Assembly (NCBI GenBank): GCA_013153715.1
Contig: JAADDW010000038.1
Coordinates: 1-44,976, forward strand
Direction: 5' to 3'
Length of the DNA stretch: 44,976 nucleotides
Source of the DNA: Campylobacterota bacterium
GTDB taxonomy: Bacteria; Campylobacterota; Campylobacteria; Campylobacterales; Nitratiruptoraceae
Shown: one piece after another, positions 17,603 through 27,113 of the stretch
Layout of the letters: each line of letters starts with the position of its first letter
How positions within the stretch are numbered: the first letter of the stretch is position 1
Made by a program: the position numbers and the translations under genes
Notes under the pieces: model-generated
Seen by the model: the letters and a program-made list of their open reading frames with translations, nothing else
Database searches by the model: none
What the model was told of the DNA's origin: nothing

Positions 17603-17758
17603 TCTCTCTCCTTTCTGGTGAACTGCTCCCCATTGGGAGGGGAGCTTCCCATCTCGACCCCTCAGCTCTATATCTGGATCGGTCCTCCCCTCATCAGAGA
17701 GGACCTCTCCACCCCCTTCGGAGATCGGCCTACTCCCTCTCCCTTCGACAAGGGGCTC
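17603..17758 (-). promoter_or_regulatory. fumB-sucC intercistronic leader with stacked hairpins
   Basis: A 156-bp gap holding three perfect inverted repeats: GCTCCCC/GGGGAGC (17625-17645, 7-bp stem, 7-nt loop), GGTCCTC/GAGGACC (17681-17705, 7-bp stem, 11-nt loop) and TCTCC/GGAGA (17706-17724). The first ends about 13 nt before the sucC ribosome site. There is no T-run. It may act in processing or segmental stability of a long TCA transcript, or hide a promoter. No clear TATAAT box is present. Confidence 0.4.
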
Positions 17759-18313
17759 CTAGACTCTGGCCCACCGCTTCCGCCCCTCTTCGTAGAGATC
17801 ATTTCCGTAGATGTCATTGACGACCACCACAGGGAAATCCTCTACTACCAGCTCCCGGATCGCTTCGGGTCCCAGCTCTTCGTAGGCGATCACCTTGGCG
17901 GCCTTAATTCTCTGGGCCAGGAGGGCTCCCGCCCCTCCAACGGCTCCAAAATAGACGGCCTTATACCTCTTGCAGGCCTCCCGAACAGCCTCGTTTCGCT
18001 TCCCCTTCCCGATCATACCCTTCAATCCGTGCTCAATCAGAATGGGGGAGTAGCTGTCCATCCGGTAGCTGGTTGTCGGTCCGGCACTCCCGATAACCTC
18101 TCCCGGTTTGGGAGGGGTCGGTCCCACAAAGTAGATGACTGCACCCTGGAGATCGAAGGGGAGGGGTTCCCCCTTCTCAATGAGATCGACCAACCTCTTG
18201 TGGGCCGCATCCCGTGCGGTGTAGATGGTTCCGTTGAGGTAGACAATATCTCCGGCTTTGAGCTGACTCACATCATCGTCGCTCAGGGGCGTTTCAAGCC
18301 TATACTCCGCCAT
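17759..18313 (-). CDS. fumB: Fumarate hydratase class I, beta (C-terminal) subunit
   Basis: A 184-residue C-terminal domain of the two-subunit [4Fe-4S] fumarase/tartrate dehydratase family. GDIVYLNGTIYTARDAAHKR is the conserved opening, IYFVGPTPPKPGEVIGSAGP and TTSYRMDSY form the active-site loop, and GKGKRN follows. It interconverts fumarate and malate with FumA. I use ATG at 18313, which has AAGGT six bases upstream. A TTG two codons earlier lies too close to that site. It starts 9 nt after fumA. The name describes the beta subunit, not the E. coli FumB isozyme. Confidence 0.93.
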   Translation of the reverse strand: MAEYRLETPLSDDDVSQLKAGDIVYLNGTIYTARDAAHKRLVDLIEKGEPLPFDLQGAVIYFVGPTPPKPGEVIGSAGPTTSYRMDSYSPILIEHGLKGMIGKGKRNEAVREACKRYKAVYFGAVGGAGALLAQRIKAAKVIAYEELGPEAIRELVVEDFPVVVVNDIYGNDLYEEGRKRWARV

Positions 18314-18322
18314 GGTCAAACC

Positions 18323-19186
18323 TTATAGTGTGATGTGGGCGTGCCGCGCACTGTGGCACTGGATATTGACGGCTACCGGCAGGGAGGCGATGTGGCACAT
18401 CCGTCCCGGCTCGAAGACCTCAATATGGACGGCGAGGACCGTCTGGGTCCCTCCCATACCCATGGCGCCGATGCCGAGCTTGTTGAGCTCCTCCTTCCAC
18501 TCCTCCTCCAGGGCGGCCAGCTCTGGATCGGGGTTGACGGAGCCGACCTCCCGGTAGAGGGCGTGTTTGCTCATGACGGCGGCGTAGTCAAATGTTCCCC
18601 CTATTCCGACTCCGACGGTGTAGGGAGGGCAGGCGTTGGGTCCGGCATCGCTGACAACCTCTTTCACAAACTCCTTGATCCCCTCAATTCCTTGGGCAGG
18701 TGCCAGGACCCGGGCCCTGCTGGCATTCTCACTCCCTCCCCCTTTGGCGGCATACTCAATTTCGAGTCGATCTCCCGGGACGAGGTCGAAGTAGATGACG
18801 GGGGGGAGGTTGTAACCGATCCGCTCCTTCAGATTTTCCCGGGTGAAGCAGTCACAGGTAGAGGCACGGAGATACCCCTCCCTGTACCCCCGTTCGGTCC
18901 CTTCGTAGATGGCCTCCTTGAGACTCCCCCCTTCAATTCTCAACTCCTCTCCAACTTTGACGAAATAGACGGCCAGCCCCGTATCCTGGCAGAGGGGTTT
19001 GGTTTCGGAGGCGGCCAGTCGGGCATTCTCCAAGAGTTGGGAGAGGACCGCCCGACTCACCTCACTCTCCTCCTCCTGGTAGGCCTTCTCCAGGGCCCGA
19101 ACCATATCCTCTCCAAGGTGGGTGGTGGAGTAGATGATCATATCCCGGATCGCTCTGACAATCTCATCGTACTGGATAACCCGCAT
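18323..19186 (-). CDS. fumA: Fumarate hydratase class I, alpha (N-terminal) subunit
   Basis: A 287-residue alpha subunit binding the catalytic [4Fe-4S] cluster. Candidate ligands are the cysteines in LCQDTG, STCDCFTREN and NACPPYTVG, and KGGGSENASR is a family signature. The true start is taken as ATG 19186 (MRVIQYDEIV), one base after the mdh stop with AAGAGAG upstream. A longer in-frame reading to 19276 would run back into mdh and yields Arg/Ser-rich, non-homologous sequence. Oxygen-sensitive class I fumarases of this split type are common in anaerobic and microaerophilic bacteria. Confidence 0.94.
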   Translation of the reverse strand: MRVIQYDEIVRAIRDMIIYSTTHLGEDMVRALEKAYQEEESEVSRAVLSQLLENARLAASETKPLCQDTGLAVYFVKVGEELRIEGGSLKEAIYEGTERGYREGYLRASTCDCFTRENLKERIGYNLPPVIYFDLVPGDRLEIEYAAKGGGSENASRARVLAPAQGIEGIKEFVKEVVSDAGPNACPPYTVGVGIGGTFDYAAVMSKHALYREVGSVNPDPELAALEEEWKEELNKLGIGAMGMGGTQTVLAVHIEVFEPGRMCHIASLPVAVNIQCHSARHAHITL

Positions 19187-19187
19187 C

Positions 19188-20159
19188 TCAGCTCTCTTTA
19201 CTCTTCTTCTCGCCGAAGTAGTCCTGTTTCTCCAGAATGTCGATGAGCTCCTTGACGGACTGGACGCTCCTCTCAAACTCTTGGCGCTCCTTGGGGGTGA
19301 GCTGGAGCTCTATAATATCTTCAACCCCTTCCGATCCTAGGGTGACCGGGACGCCGTTGGGTATTCCGTGGACCCCGTACTCCCCTTCCAAGAGGGTGGA
19401 ACAGGGGTAGATCTTCTTGGAGTCCTTGAGGATCGCCTCTACCATGATGGCTGTCGCCTTACCGGGAGCGAAGTAGGCGCTGGTCCCCATGAGCTTGACG
19501 ATCTGGGCTCCCCCATTTTTGGTGAGATCGATCACCTCCTGGAGTTCCTGGGGCGTGAGAAGGTCGGTTATTGGAATACCTGCGACCGTAGAGTATCGGG
19601 GTAGGGGAACCATGTAATCTCCGTGTCCCCCGATGACGGTAGCCCTGATCTGACCTGCTCCAAACTTTAACTTCTCATAGATGAAGTGGGTCATGCGAGC
19701 ACCATCGAGGATCCCAGCCATTCCAATAACTCTGTTCTTCGGAAACCCACTTCTCTTGAGAGCCACATAGGTCATGGTATCGAGGGGATTGGTGACAACG
19801 ATGATGATGGAATCGGGAGCGTGTTGGACAATATTCTCGGTTACCTCGCTCACAATGTCGGCATTGGCGAAGAGGAGGTCGTCCCGGCTCATTCCGGGTT
19901 TGCGGGGAAAGCCTGCTGTGATGACGACAACCTTGGAGTCGGCAATGTCCTCATAGGTTTCAGCCGCTCGGACAACTGAGTGGGTTCTCAGGGCGGCGGC
20001 GGCCTGGTTCATATCGAGGGCCTTCCCTTTGGCCCGATCCTTGTCCCGATCCACGAGAATCACCTCATGGGCCAGCCCCTGCATCGCTATGGAGTAGGCG
20101 ACGATACTCCCCACATTTCCTCCGGCCCCGACAATGGAGACCTTTGATCCCTTTGGCAT
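19188..20159 (-). CDS. mdh: Malate dehydrogenase (LDH-like type)
   Basis: A 323-residue NAD-dependent malate dehydrogenase. The Rossmann motif is VGAGGNVGS (about 10-18), the coenzyme-specifying Asp lies in ILVDRD, and the mobile loop is AGFPRKPGMSRDDLL with substrate arginines. TNPLDTMTYVA and the catalytic His in GGHGDYMVPLPR are present. It interconverts malate and oxaloacetate, one step from FumAB encoded immediately downstream. AAAGGAAG precedes the ATG at 20159, and the gene begins 41 nt after icd. Confidence 0.96.
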   Translation of the reverse strand: MPKGSKVSIVGAGGNVGSIVAYSIAMQGLAHEVILVDRDKDRAKGKALDMNQAAAALRTHSVVRAAETYEDIADSKVVVITAGFPRKPGMSRDDLLFANADIVSEVTENIVQHAPDSIIIVVTNPLDTMTYVALKRSGFPKNRVIGMAGILDGARMTHFIYEKLKFGAGQIRATVIGGHGDYMVPLPRYSTVAGIPITDLLTPQELQEVIDLTKNGGAQIVKLMGTSAYFAPGKATAIMVEAILKDSKKIYPCSTLLEGEYGVHGIPNGVPVTLGSEGVEDIIELQLTPKERQEFERSVQSVKELIDILEKQDYFGEKKSKES

Positions 20160-20200
20160 CGATCTTCCTTTCTCTCCTTGGGGCGGAGAGCCCCAAGTTG

Positions 20201-22417
20201 TTAGATTGATTGGATAATCTCGTTGAAGGTCTTGCTCGGTCGCATGGCGGCTTCAGCCTTCTCATCGTCTGGATGGTAGTACCCCCCAATATCTGTCGGC
20301 TTCCCTTCGACAGCTCTGATCTCCTGGAGGATCTTCTCCTCGTTGGCCTGGAGCTTCTCGGCGACCTCTTTGAATTTGGCTTCAAGGTCGGGATCGCCAC
20401 ACTGGGCTAGCTCCTCTGCCCAGTAGCGGGCGAGATAGTAGTGGCTTCCCCTGTTGTCCAGCTCTCCCACCTTCCTTTTTGGGGTCTTATCGTTGTTCAG
20501 ATACTTTCCGACAGCTCTGTCCAGGGCGTCGGCAATGGTAACGGCCTTCTCGCTGGCTCCCTGTTTGGCGGCCAGTTTGAAGCTCTCCACGAGGGCCATG
20601 AACTCTCCGAGGCTATCCCATCTCAAGTGGCCCTCTTTCAGGAACTGCTCCACATGTTTAGGCGCAGAACCACCGGCCCCTGTTTCAAAGACCCCTCCAC
20701 CGGCCAGGAGCGGAACAATAGAGAGGGTTCGGGCGCTGGTACCGACTTCGATGATGGGGAAGAGGTCTGTCAGATAGTCCCTCAAGACATTTCCTGTGAC
20801 GGCGATAGTCCCCTCTCCTGCCCGGAACCGCTTGAGGGTATACTTCATAGCCTGTTCGGGAGCCATAACATGGTACTCGACCCCGGTCAGATCTTCATTG
20901 CGGAGTGTGTCGAGGACCTTCTTGATGAGGTTGGCGTCGTGGGCCCTGTTGCTGTCGAGCCAGAAGACAATGGGGTATCCGCTCTCTTTGGCCCGTCTCA
21001 CAGCCAGTTTGGCCCAATCGACAATGGCCTCATCTTTGGCGCTGTAGGCCCTCCAGATGTCGCCCTCGTCGACCTCATGGCACATGAGAACATTCCCCTC
21101 TTCGTCGATGGTCTTGATATAGCCGTCTGCAGGGGGGAAGAAGGTCTTGTCGTGGCTTCCGTACTCCTCGGCCTTCTTGGCCATGAGACCGATATTCTGG
21201 ACTGTTCCGACCTTGGTCGGGTCGAACTGCCCATTTTTGACGATGTCGGAGACGATCTGCTTGTACATGCGGGCGTAGGTTCTGTCGGGAACGGTGATGA
21301 CCGTATCCTCTACCTCCCCGTCGGGTCCCCACCCTTTGAGACCATTTTTGATGACGGCGGGGATGGAGGCGTCGATAATTACATCGTTGGGGGCGTGGAG
21401 GTTGGTGATCCCGGCGTCGCTATCGACCATGTACATTCGGGCGTTCTTCTTCAGAATTTCCTGGACCTTTCCGAGAATATCTTTCTGGACTCCGTCCGGA
21501 AGCTTCTTCACCTTGTTCTCCAGATCGACGAGACCGTTGTTGGGGTTGAAACCGATCTCCTCAAGCTCTTTGCCGTACTCGTCGAAGAGCTCCTTGAAAT
21601 AGACCCGAATGGCGTCGCCAAAGATGACAGGGTCGGAGACCTTCATCATGGTCGCCTTCACATGGAGGGAGAAGAGGATATCCTTCTCTTTGGCGTCCTT
21701 GATGACCGCATCAAAGAACTCCCTCAGGGTCTTCCTGTTGAGGAAGGATGCGCTGAAGACCTCTCCCTTCTTGACATCGACCTCCTTGAGGACTTCGGTC
21801 TTCCCATCTCTCCCTTCATAGATGATCTTCACAGTCTGGTCTCTGTCGCTGATGAAGGACTGCTCATTCTGATAGAAGTCATTCTTCTCCATGTGGGCCA
21901 CATAGGATTTACTCTCTGGGGAGACCTCCCTCATTTTGTGGGGGAATTTGCGGGCATACTCTTTGACAGCGGAGCTCAGCCGTCTATCGGAGTTCCCCTG
22001 GCGGAGGACAGGGTTGACGGCACTTCCCAAGAGCTTGGCAAACCGCTCCCTCAACTCGATCTCCTCCTTGGTCTTGGGCTCCTCGGGGAAATCGGGAATA
22101 TCGTAACCCTGGGCCTGGAGCTCTTTGATGGCCGCTACCAGCTGGGGAATGGAGGCCGAGATGTTGGGGAGTTTGACAATGTTGGCCTCGGGCTTTAGGA
22201 CAAGCTCTCCCAGATAGGCCAGCTCATCGGGTTGCTTCTTCTCTTCGGGGAGTCGGTCGCTGAATTCGGCGATGATCCGACCTGCCAGGGAGATGTCCCG
22301 GAGCTCAATATCGATCCCGGCCTCTTTGGTGAAGGCCTTTACAATTGGTAACAGTGAGTAGGTTGCCAGAGCCGGCGCCTCGTCGATTTTGGTCCAGACC
22401 ACTTTTGCCTGTGCCAT
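20201..22417 (-). CDS. icd: Isocitrate dehydrogenase, monomeric NADP type
   Basis: A 738-residue monomeric isocitrate dehydrogenase, the large single-chain form unrelated in length to the common 420-residue enzyme. Diagnostic stretches are [14 protein letters not shown] near the start, [58 protein letters not shown] and [16 protein letters not shown]. It links isocitrate and 2-oxoglutarate with CO2. I use ATG 22417, since AGAGGAG lies five bases before it. The GTG two codons upstream would overlap that ribosome site. It begins 72 nt after the mltG stop. Confidence 0.97.
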   Translation of the reverse strand: MAQAKVVWTKIDEAPALATYSLLPIVKAFTKEAGIDIELRDISLAGRIIAEFSDRLPEEKKQPDELAYLGELVLKPEANIVKLPNISASIPQLVAAIKELQAQGYDIPDFPEEPKTKEEIELRERFAKLLGSAVNPVLRQGNSDRRLSSAVKEYARKFPHKMREVSPESKSYVAHMEKNDFYQNEQSFISDRDQTVKIIYEGRDGKTEVLKEVDVKKGEVFSASFLNRKTLREFFDAVIKDAKEKDILFSLHVKATMMKVSDPVIFGDAIRVYFKELFDEYGKELEEIGFNPNNGLVDLENKVKKLPDGVQKDILGKVQEILKKNARMYMVDSDAGITNLHAPNDVIIDASIPAVIKNGLKGWGPDGEVEDTVITVPDRTYARMYKQIVSDIVKNGQFDPTKVGTVQNIGLMAKKAEEYGSHDKTFFPPADGYIKTIDEEGNVLMCHEVDEGDIWRAYSAKDEAIVDWAKLAVRRAKESGYPIVFWLDSNRAHDANLIKKVLDTLRNEDLTGVEYHVMAPEQAMKYTLKRFRAGEGTIAVTGNVLRDYLTDLFPIIEVGTSARTLSIVPLLAGGGVFETGAGGSAPKHVEQFLKEGHLRWDSLGEFMALVESFKLAAKQGASEKAVTIADALDRAVGKYLNNDKTPKRKVGELDNRGSHYYLARYWAEELAQCGDPDLEAKFKEVAEKLQANEEKILQEIRAVEGKPTDIGGYYHPDDEKAEAAMRPSKTFNEIIQSI

Positions 22418-22450
22418 CTTCACTCCTCTCTATAAAGTTTTCACACCCTA

Positions 22451-22456
22451 ATAGTA
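22451..22456 (-). promoter_or_regulatory. Candidate extended -10 for icd
   Basis: TACTAT preceded by TGC on the minus strand (GTTGCTACTATTAGGG), about 33 bp before the icd ATG. Four of six bases match plus the TGn extension. It would allow the TCA block to be expressed apart from mltG. The call is weak. Confidence 0.35.
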
Positions 22457-22489
22457 GCAACATCTTCTTTGATCTTTGCTCAAAGAGTT

Positions 22490-23470
22490 CTATTTCTCTT
22501 GACTCTTTATCTTTCTGTTTCTATTCTGCACATCTCTAATGTGGCTCAGATGGGAGCGGTAGCTCTTGCTGAAAATATGTTTCCCGTTGACTCCCCGAAC
22601 AAAGTAGAGGTAGTCCACCTTGGCCGGTGCCACAGCGGCCCGGATGGCGTCGATGCCGACGATACAGACCGGGTAGGGGGGGAGCCCCTTGTGGAGGTAG
22701 GTGTTGAAGGGGCTCCTATCTTCCCGGAGCCGCTTTGCTGTCACTTTCTGGTGAGAGTACTTTCCGTAGTTGAGGGCTCCATCCATCTGGAGGGGCATCC
22801 CCCGCTTGAGGCGGTTGTAGATGACTGCACTGATGAGGGGCATCTCCTCCTTGGAGGCCGCCTCCTTCTGGATGATGGAGGCGATGGTGACTATCTTGGT
22901 GAACCAGATGGTCGGGTTAAAGGAGTTGTGGAGCTTGTGGGCCAGGTGGCTATGTCTCTGGAGGCTCTTCTTCATGAGAATATCGATGAACTGCTTGGCC
23001 CCTATCCCTTTGGGGAGGTAGTAGGTCTCGGCGAAGAGGACCCCTTCAGGGTAGGGGGCAAACCGATCATACTCTTTTTGTAACACCTCCAACGGGTATC
23101 CGTACTCCTCGCTGAAGTGGCGGAGAATATCGTAGGTTGTTTCCCCTGGTATCAACTTCACGGCGAAGAGGGCGGCCTTGGCCGTTGTCAATCTGTAGAG
23201 AAAATCGCCTCTAGTCATCTCCTGTCCTCCCAGATCGATCCACCCCGACTGGGGCATTCCGATAAATTTGATAGAGTAAACATCGATCTTCGAGAGGGGA
23301 ATACCGTATCGGCTGGAGAGCTTTGTTATAATCTTTCCAATATTCCCACGCTCCACATAGAGCTGTTTAGGAGTCCTGATTGGCATGGTGTAGTAGTAGG
23401 CCAGGGCCACAATGATTATCAGAGCCATATCGGAGATTAGGAAGAGTATCTTCGAGATAATCCTCATCAT
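22490..23470 (-). CDS. mltG: Endolytic murein transglycosylase MltG
   Basis: A 326-residue MltG/YceG-family protein. An N-terminal membrane anchor (residues about 5-28) is followed by a LysM-like region and the catalytic domain: EGVLFAETYYLP, SIIQKEAASKEEM with the catalytic Glu203, SAVIYNRLKRGMPLQMD, FNTYLHKGLPPYP and YLYFVRGVNGKHIFSK. The enzyme cleaves nascent glycan strands in the periplasm and sets their length. ATG 23470 has AAAAGGA five bases upstream; a second ATG follows directly. The first 59 bp are shared, on the opposite strand, with the start of the AsmA-like gene. Confidence 0.94.
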   Translation of the reverse strand: MMRIISKILFLISDMALIIIVALAYYYTMPIRTPKQLYVERGNIGKIITKLSSRYGIPLSKIDVYSIKFIGMPQSGWIDLGGQEMTRGDFLYRLTTAKAALFAVKLIPGETTYDILRHFSEEYGYPLEVLQKEYDRFAPYPEGVLFAETYYLPKGIGAKQFIDILMKKSLQRHSHLAHKLHNSFNPTIWFTKIVTIASIIQKEAASKEEMPLISAVIYNRLKRGMPLQMDGALNYGKYSHQKVTAKRLREDRSPFNTYLHKGLPPYPVCIVGIDAIRAAVAPAKVDYLYFVRGVNGKHIFSKSYRSHLSHIRDVQNRNRKIKSQEK

Positions 23471-25916
23471 AGCGGTCCTTTTCTCCCTCCTCTATCTCCT
23501 CCTCCTGGAAGGAATTTTCATAGAGAGAGTCGGTTTTGGTGGTCTGGAGATAGAGACATTGTATCTCAAACTGGATAAAAAATTGATTGTAGAGGTGGGG
23601 AGACTCACCCTCCCCCCTCCCCAGGAGGGGGAGGGGGGGCTCCCGGAGTGGATAGGGGAGGGGATCAACCTCCTCCCCAGACTCTTCCAGAGGGTCGAAA
23701 TTGACCAGGTGAAGATAGGAGATGCTCCCCCTTTGGGGCTCCACTACAAGGAGGGCCATTTCAGACTCCATTCCGATGAACTGGAGGCCGACCTCTCCCT
23801 CTTCTCCCTCCGGAACACTATCTACCTCCAGCTCCACACCCTCTCCCTCCCCCCCTACAGCCTCACCCTCCAAGGGAGCGGGAGGCTCTCGGGAGGGGAG
23901 CTCTCCTTTGCCGGAGACTACAGGTTCCATGGGATTGGGGGGAGCCTCTCCCTCAGAAAGGGGGAGAGGGTAGAGTTTCTCCTCTCCTCCCACCCCTTCA
24001 GGCTTTCAGAGCTCCGGAAGGTTCTCCAGAGCCTCCCCCTGGATCGGGAAATTGTAGAGTGGAGTTCCGAGAGGGTCCAGGCGGAGCGGTACCAGATCTC
24101 CCAACTCTGGGGGAGTTTTGATCTCGAAGATCCCCTGGGGAGCCTCCAGATGGAGGGGAAGGGAGAGGGGAGGGGAGTGACCATCACCTTCCACCACGAC
24201 CTCCCTCCGGTCCGAGCCCGGAAGGTTCTCGTCACCTACCGTAACGATACTCTCTCCTTCGCTCTGGAGAGACCGACCTACCTGGATAAAGATTTGGAGG
24301 GGTCGATGGTCCATATCTCCCGGGTCGGGAGGGAGGGGAGCTCCCTCACCCTCCACCTCCGTTTCTCCACCCCCTTCGACGATGGGGTAGGGACCCTCCT
24401 GGAGAGTTACGGAGTCGCCATTCCCCTCCGCCAACTAGAAGGGGTGGTGGAGGGAAACCTCTCCATAGAGATCCCCTTTGATACTCTCCGTCCCGATCTG
24501 GAGGGCTATTTTCATACCGGGGAGAGCCTCCTCTCTCTAGATGGGACACTTCTTGAGGCTGAGGAGCTCACCCTCCATCTCCTCAACGGGCGGCTCACTC
24601 TCCACCCCTCTCCTCTCCACCTCCCCCCCTGGGCTTCGGCAAGGGCCAAGGGGTATCTCGATTTTGAGAGAGGTGTGGGGAAGGTGGAGTTAGAGGGGCT
24701 TCGAATCTCCCTGGAGCGGGGGGGACGGCAGATTGTCGAGCTGGAAGAGGGGAGGGGGAGACTCACCATCGATCTGGAGAGGGGGGAGCTCCGCCTCCCC
24801 CTCCTCAATCTCACCTACAGGGCTCCAGAGAAGAGTATCGTTGTGGACCATATTGAGGAGCTCATCTTCTACTCCCCCCTCCTCCAGAGGATCCTCCCAG
24901 ACTACGGGAGGGTGGTCTGCAATCTGGAGAGGGGGGAGACTCTCCTGGAGATAGAGAAGGAGAATAGAGTTCTCTGGAGGGGGGGGAGACCCATTACCCA
25001 CTTTGCTGTGAAGGTCGATCTGGAGAGGGAGCGGGCCTGGGTCAACGACTTTGCCACCATCTCCTTCGGGAAGAGACCGAGAATTACCATCAAGGGGGTC
25101 ACTATCGATCTCACTCCCCTTTTGGAGGGGGAGAGGGGGGTGAGATGTGGCGGGGAGGAGTATCTGGTAGCTCTGGATCGGGTCCTCCTCAAATATGGGA
25201 ACCACTCTCTCCCCGTCCCTTCGGGCTACCTCAACGCCCAGGGTGGGAAGATGACCTTTGTGGATCGGCTCCATCGGGGCTCCCTCTCCCTCACCCTCCA
25301 GGAGGGGCTCTTCCACCTCACCGCCTCCTCCATCTCCGCTACTACACTCAACGCCCTCCTGGGGGTCTCCCTCTTCAGAGGGGGGAGCTACACCCTCAAC
25401 GGAGATGGGGAAAAGGGGAGATTTATGGGGAGGCTCACCATCGACCACGGCTACCTCTCCGATCTCAAGGTGGTCAACAACCTCTTTGCCTTCCTCAATA
25501 CCCTCCCTGCCCTGGTCACCCTCTCCAATCCCGGGTTTGACAGGGAGGGGTTTCTGGTGAAGAGGGGGGAGATCGACTACTCTCTCCAGGGGGACTACCT
25601 CTTTCTCCCCAGGATAGATCTCTCCTCCGACGCCATGAGCCTCCATGGAAATGGGTTCATCGATCTAGAGAGGGGAGAGCTCCATCTGAAGATCAAGGTG
25701 GAGACATTTACCAAGCTGACCTCCCTCCTCAAGAAGATCCCTGTGGCGGGCTATATCCTCCTGGGGGACGACGGACAGGTCACCACCACAGTCGAGATTC
25801 GGGGGCCCCTAGAGGACCCCAAAATCCGCTCCCTCCTCCCCAAGGAGACAGTCGAGTTCCCCTTCCACCTTATTGAGAGGACCTTGAAACTCCCCTTCAA
25901 ACTCCTTGGCCGCTGA
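23412..25916 (+). CDS. AsmA/YhdP-like envelope protein
   Basis: An 834-residue protein with one N-terminal membrane segment (about residues 14-36, IFEIILIIAVLFSLLYLLLL) and a long beta-rich periplasmic part, the plan of AsmA-like/TamB-family proteins implicated in lipid traffic between membranes. The C-terminal 170 residues match the AsmA-like C-terminal (DUF3971/YhdP) region: LSDLKVVNNLFAFLNTLP, GEIDYSLQGDYLFLPRIDL, AGYILLGDDGQVTTTVEIRG. ATG 23412 is the only reasonable start before the membrane segment, though its ribosome site is poor. It diverges from mltG with 59 bp of shared coding sequence. Its TGA abuts the stop codon of the convergent permease gene. Confidence 0.82.
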   Translation: MIIRAISEIRKSIFEIILIIAVLFSLLYLLLLEGIFIERVGFGGLEIETLYLKLDKKLIVEVGRLTLPPPQEGEGGLPEWIGEGINLLPRLFQRVEIDQVKIGDAPPLGLHYKEGHFRLHSDELEADLSLFSLRNTIYLQLHTLSLPPYSLTLQGSGRLSGGELSFAGDYRFHGIGGSLSLRKGERVEFLLSSHPFRLSELRKVLQSLPLDREIVEWSSERVQAERYQISQLWGSFDLEDPLGSLQMEGKGEGRGVTITFHHDLPPVRARKVLVTYRNDTLSFALERPTYLDKDLEGSMVHISRVGREGSSLTLHLRFSTPFDDGVGTLLESYGVAIPLRQLEGVVEGNLSIEIPFDTLRPDLEGYFHTGESLLSLDGTLLEAEELTLHLLNGRLTLHPSPLHLPPWASARAKGYLDFERGVGKVELEGLRISLERGGRQIVELEEGRGRLTIDLERGELRLPLLNLTYRAPEKSIVVDHIEELIFYSPLLQRILPDYGRVVCNLERGETLLEIEKENRVLWRGGRPITHFAVKVDLERERAWVNDFATISFGKRPRITIKGVTIDLTPLLEGERGVRCGGEEYLVALDRVLLKYGNHSLPVPSGYLNAQGGKMTFVDRLHRGSLSLTLQEGLFHLTASSISATTLNALLGVSLFRGGSYTLNGDGEKGRFMGRLTIDHGYLSDLKVVNNLFAFLNTLPALVTLSNPGFDREGFLVKRGEIDYSLQGDYLFLPRIDLSSDAMSLHGNGFIDLERGELHLKIKVETFTKLTSLLKKIPVAGYILLGDDGQVTTTVEIRGPLEDPKIRSLLPKETVEFPFHLIERTLKLPFKLLGR

Positions 25917-27113
25917 CTACTCATTTCGGAGGACCGAGATAACATGGAGTTGGGTCGCCTTCTTGGCCGGATAGATGGCGGAGAGGGTGATGATGATGAC
26001 CGCCCCCCCAATGATGGAGAGGAGGTCTATGGGGCTCAGATCGAGGGGGAGGTGGGAAGTTCCATAGACATCGGCTGGGAGATCGACAATGTCGAAATTT
26101 TCCAGAATGAGAATCCCCAGGAGCCCCAAGGCCGTTCCACAGAGGATCCCCAGCCCCCCAATAATCGACCCCAGTCTGAAGAAGATCCCCTCTATCTCCT
26201 TGGGAGTCGCTCCGAGGCTGAGGAGGAGGGCGATCTCCTTCCGTCTGTTCATGACCGTCATGAGGAGGGAGCTCACGATGTTGAGGGAGGCGATGAGGAT
26301 GATGAGCATGAGGACGATGAAGAGGGCCCTCTTCTCCATCTTCAGGGCGGCAAAGAAGTTTCCATTCTGTTGCCACCATCCGACGACCCCCACCCCCTCG
26401 GGGAGGACCCTCTCGATCCGTTCCCTATCCCGCTGGGGATCTTCGGAATAGACATGGATTCCGCTGAACCCCTTCTCCATTCCGACTATCTTCCGCATGG
26501 CGGAGAGGGTGGTGTAGGAGTAGGCCCGATCGTAGGCTATGAGGCCGGAGCGGAAGTAGCCGACTACCCGAAACCTCTTGAAGATCGGTGTAATGGAGAA
26601 CCCTGTAGGCTGGGCCCTGGTGAAGATGAAGAAGAGCCTATCCCCCTCCTTGAGGAGGAAGTTGTCCCAGAGCTCCTTTCCGACGACGGCTTCAAACCCC
26701 TTGGGGATAACCTCCACCCATTTACGGAGTACCCCATTTATTCGGAGCTCCCTCTCAAAATCGACTCCGAAGAGGACCCCCCCCTCCAACTTCTCCCCCT
26801 TCCTGTAGATCACCTGGGAGGAGATGTAGGGGCTGAAGAGGAGGTCGGGGAAGCGGCTCTCCAGCTTCTGGAGGAGCTCCTGGTCCAGGGTCTGGAAGAA
26901 TTTGGGGTAGATGGTGAGGGGGTAGTTCATGGTGAAGAGTTTCTTCTCAAACTCCTTGTCGAAGCCGTTCATAATGGCCATGGCGACAATGAGGACCATG
27001 ACCCCGACAGTGATGCCGAGGAAGGCCAGGAGGGCCGAGAGGAAGATAAAAGGTTGCTCCCTGTCGAAACGGAGGTAGCGTCTGACGATGAAGGAGATGA
27101 GCCGTTTATCCAT
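25917..27113 (-). CDS. lolC: LolC/LolE-family lipoprotein-release permease
   Basis: A 398-residue inner-membrane permease with the MacB/FtsX-like plan: one membrane segment at about 24-48 ([29 protein letters not shown] is its core region), a ~220-residue periplasmic domain, then three C-terminal segments. RRYLRF near the start, [19 protein letters not shown] and [19 protein letters not shown] at the end are typical of LolC/LolE. With an ATPase (LolD, not in this window) it would release lipoproteins to LolA, encoded 2.8 kb away. The start overlaps the secA stop by 8 nt. The symbol could equally be lolE; many Campylobacterota have a single permease type. Confidence 0.85.
   Translation of the reverse strand: MDKRLISFIVRRYLRFDREQPFIFLSALLAFLGITVGVMVLIVAMAIMNGFDKEFEKKLFTMNYPLTIYPKFFQTLDQELLQKLESRFPDLLFSPYISSQVIYRKGEKLEGGVLFGVDFERELRINGVLRKWVEVIPKGFEAVVGKELWDNFLLKEGDRLFFIFTRAQPTGFSITPIFKRFRVVGYFRSGLIAYDRAYSYTTLSAMRKIVGMEKGFSGIHVYSEDPQRDRERIERVLPEGVGVVGWWQQNGNFFAALKMEKRALFIVLMLIILIASLNIVSSLLMTVMNRRKEIALLLSLGATPKEIEGIFFRLGSIIGGLGILCGTALGLLGILILENFDIVDLPADVYGTSHLPLDLSPIDLLSIIGGAVIIITLSAIYPAKKATQLHVISVLRNE

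Noticed and set aside
19187-19276. 30-codon extension of fumA into mdh.
   Set aside because: Non-homologous Arg/Ser-rich sequence inside mdh; ATG 19186 with a ribosome site gives the normal FumA N-terminus.
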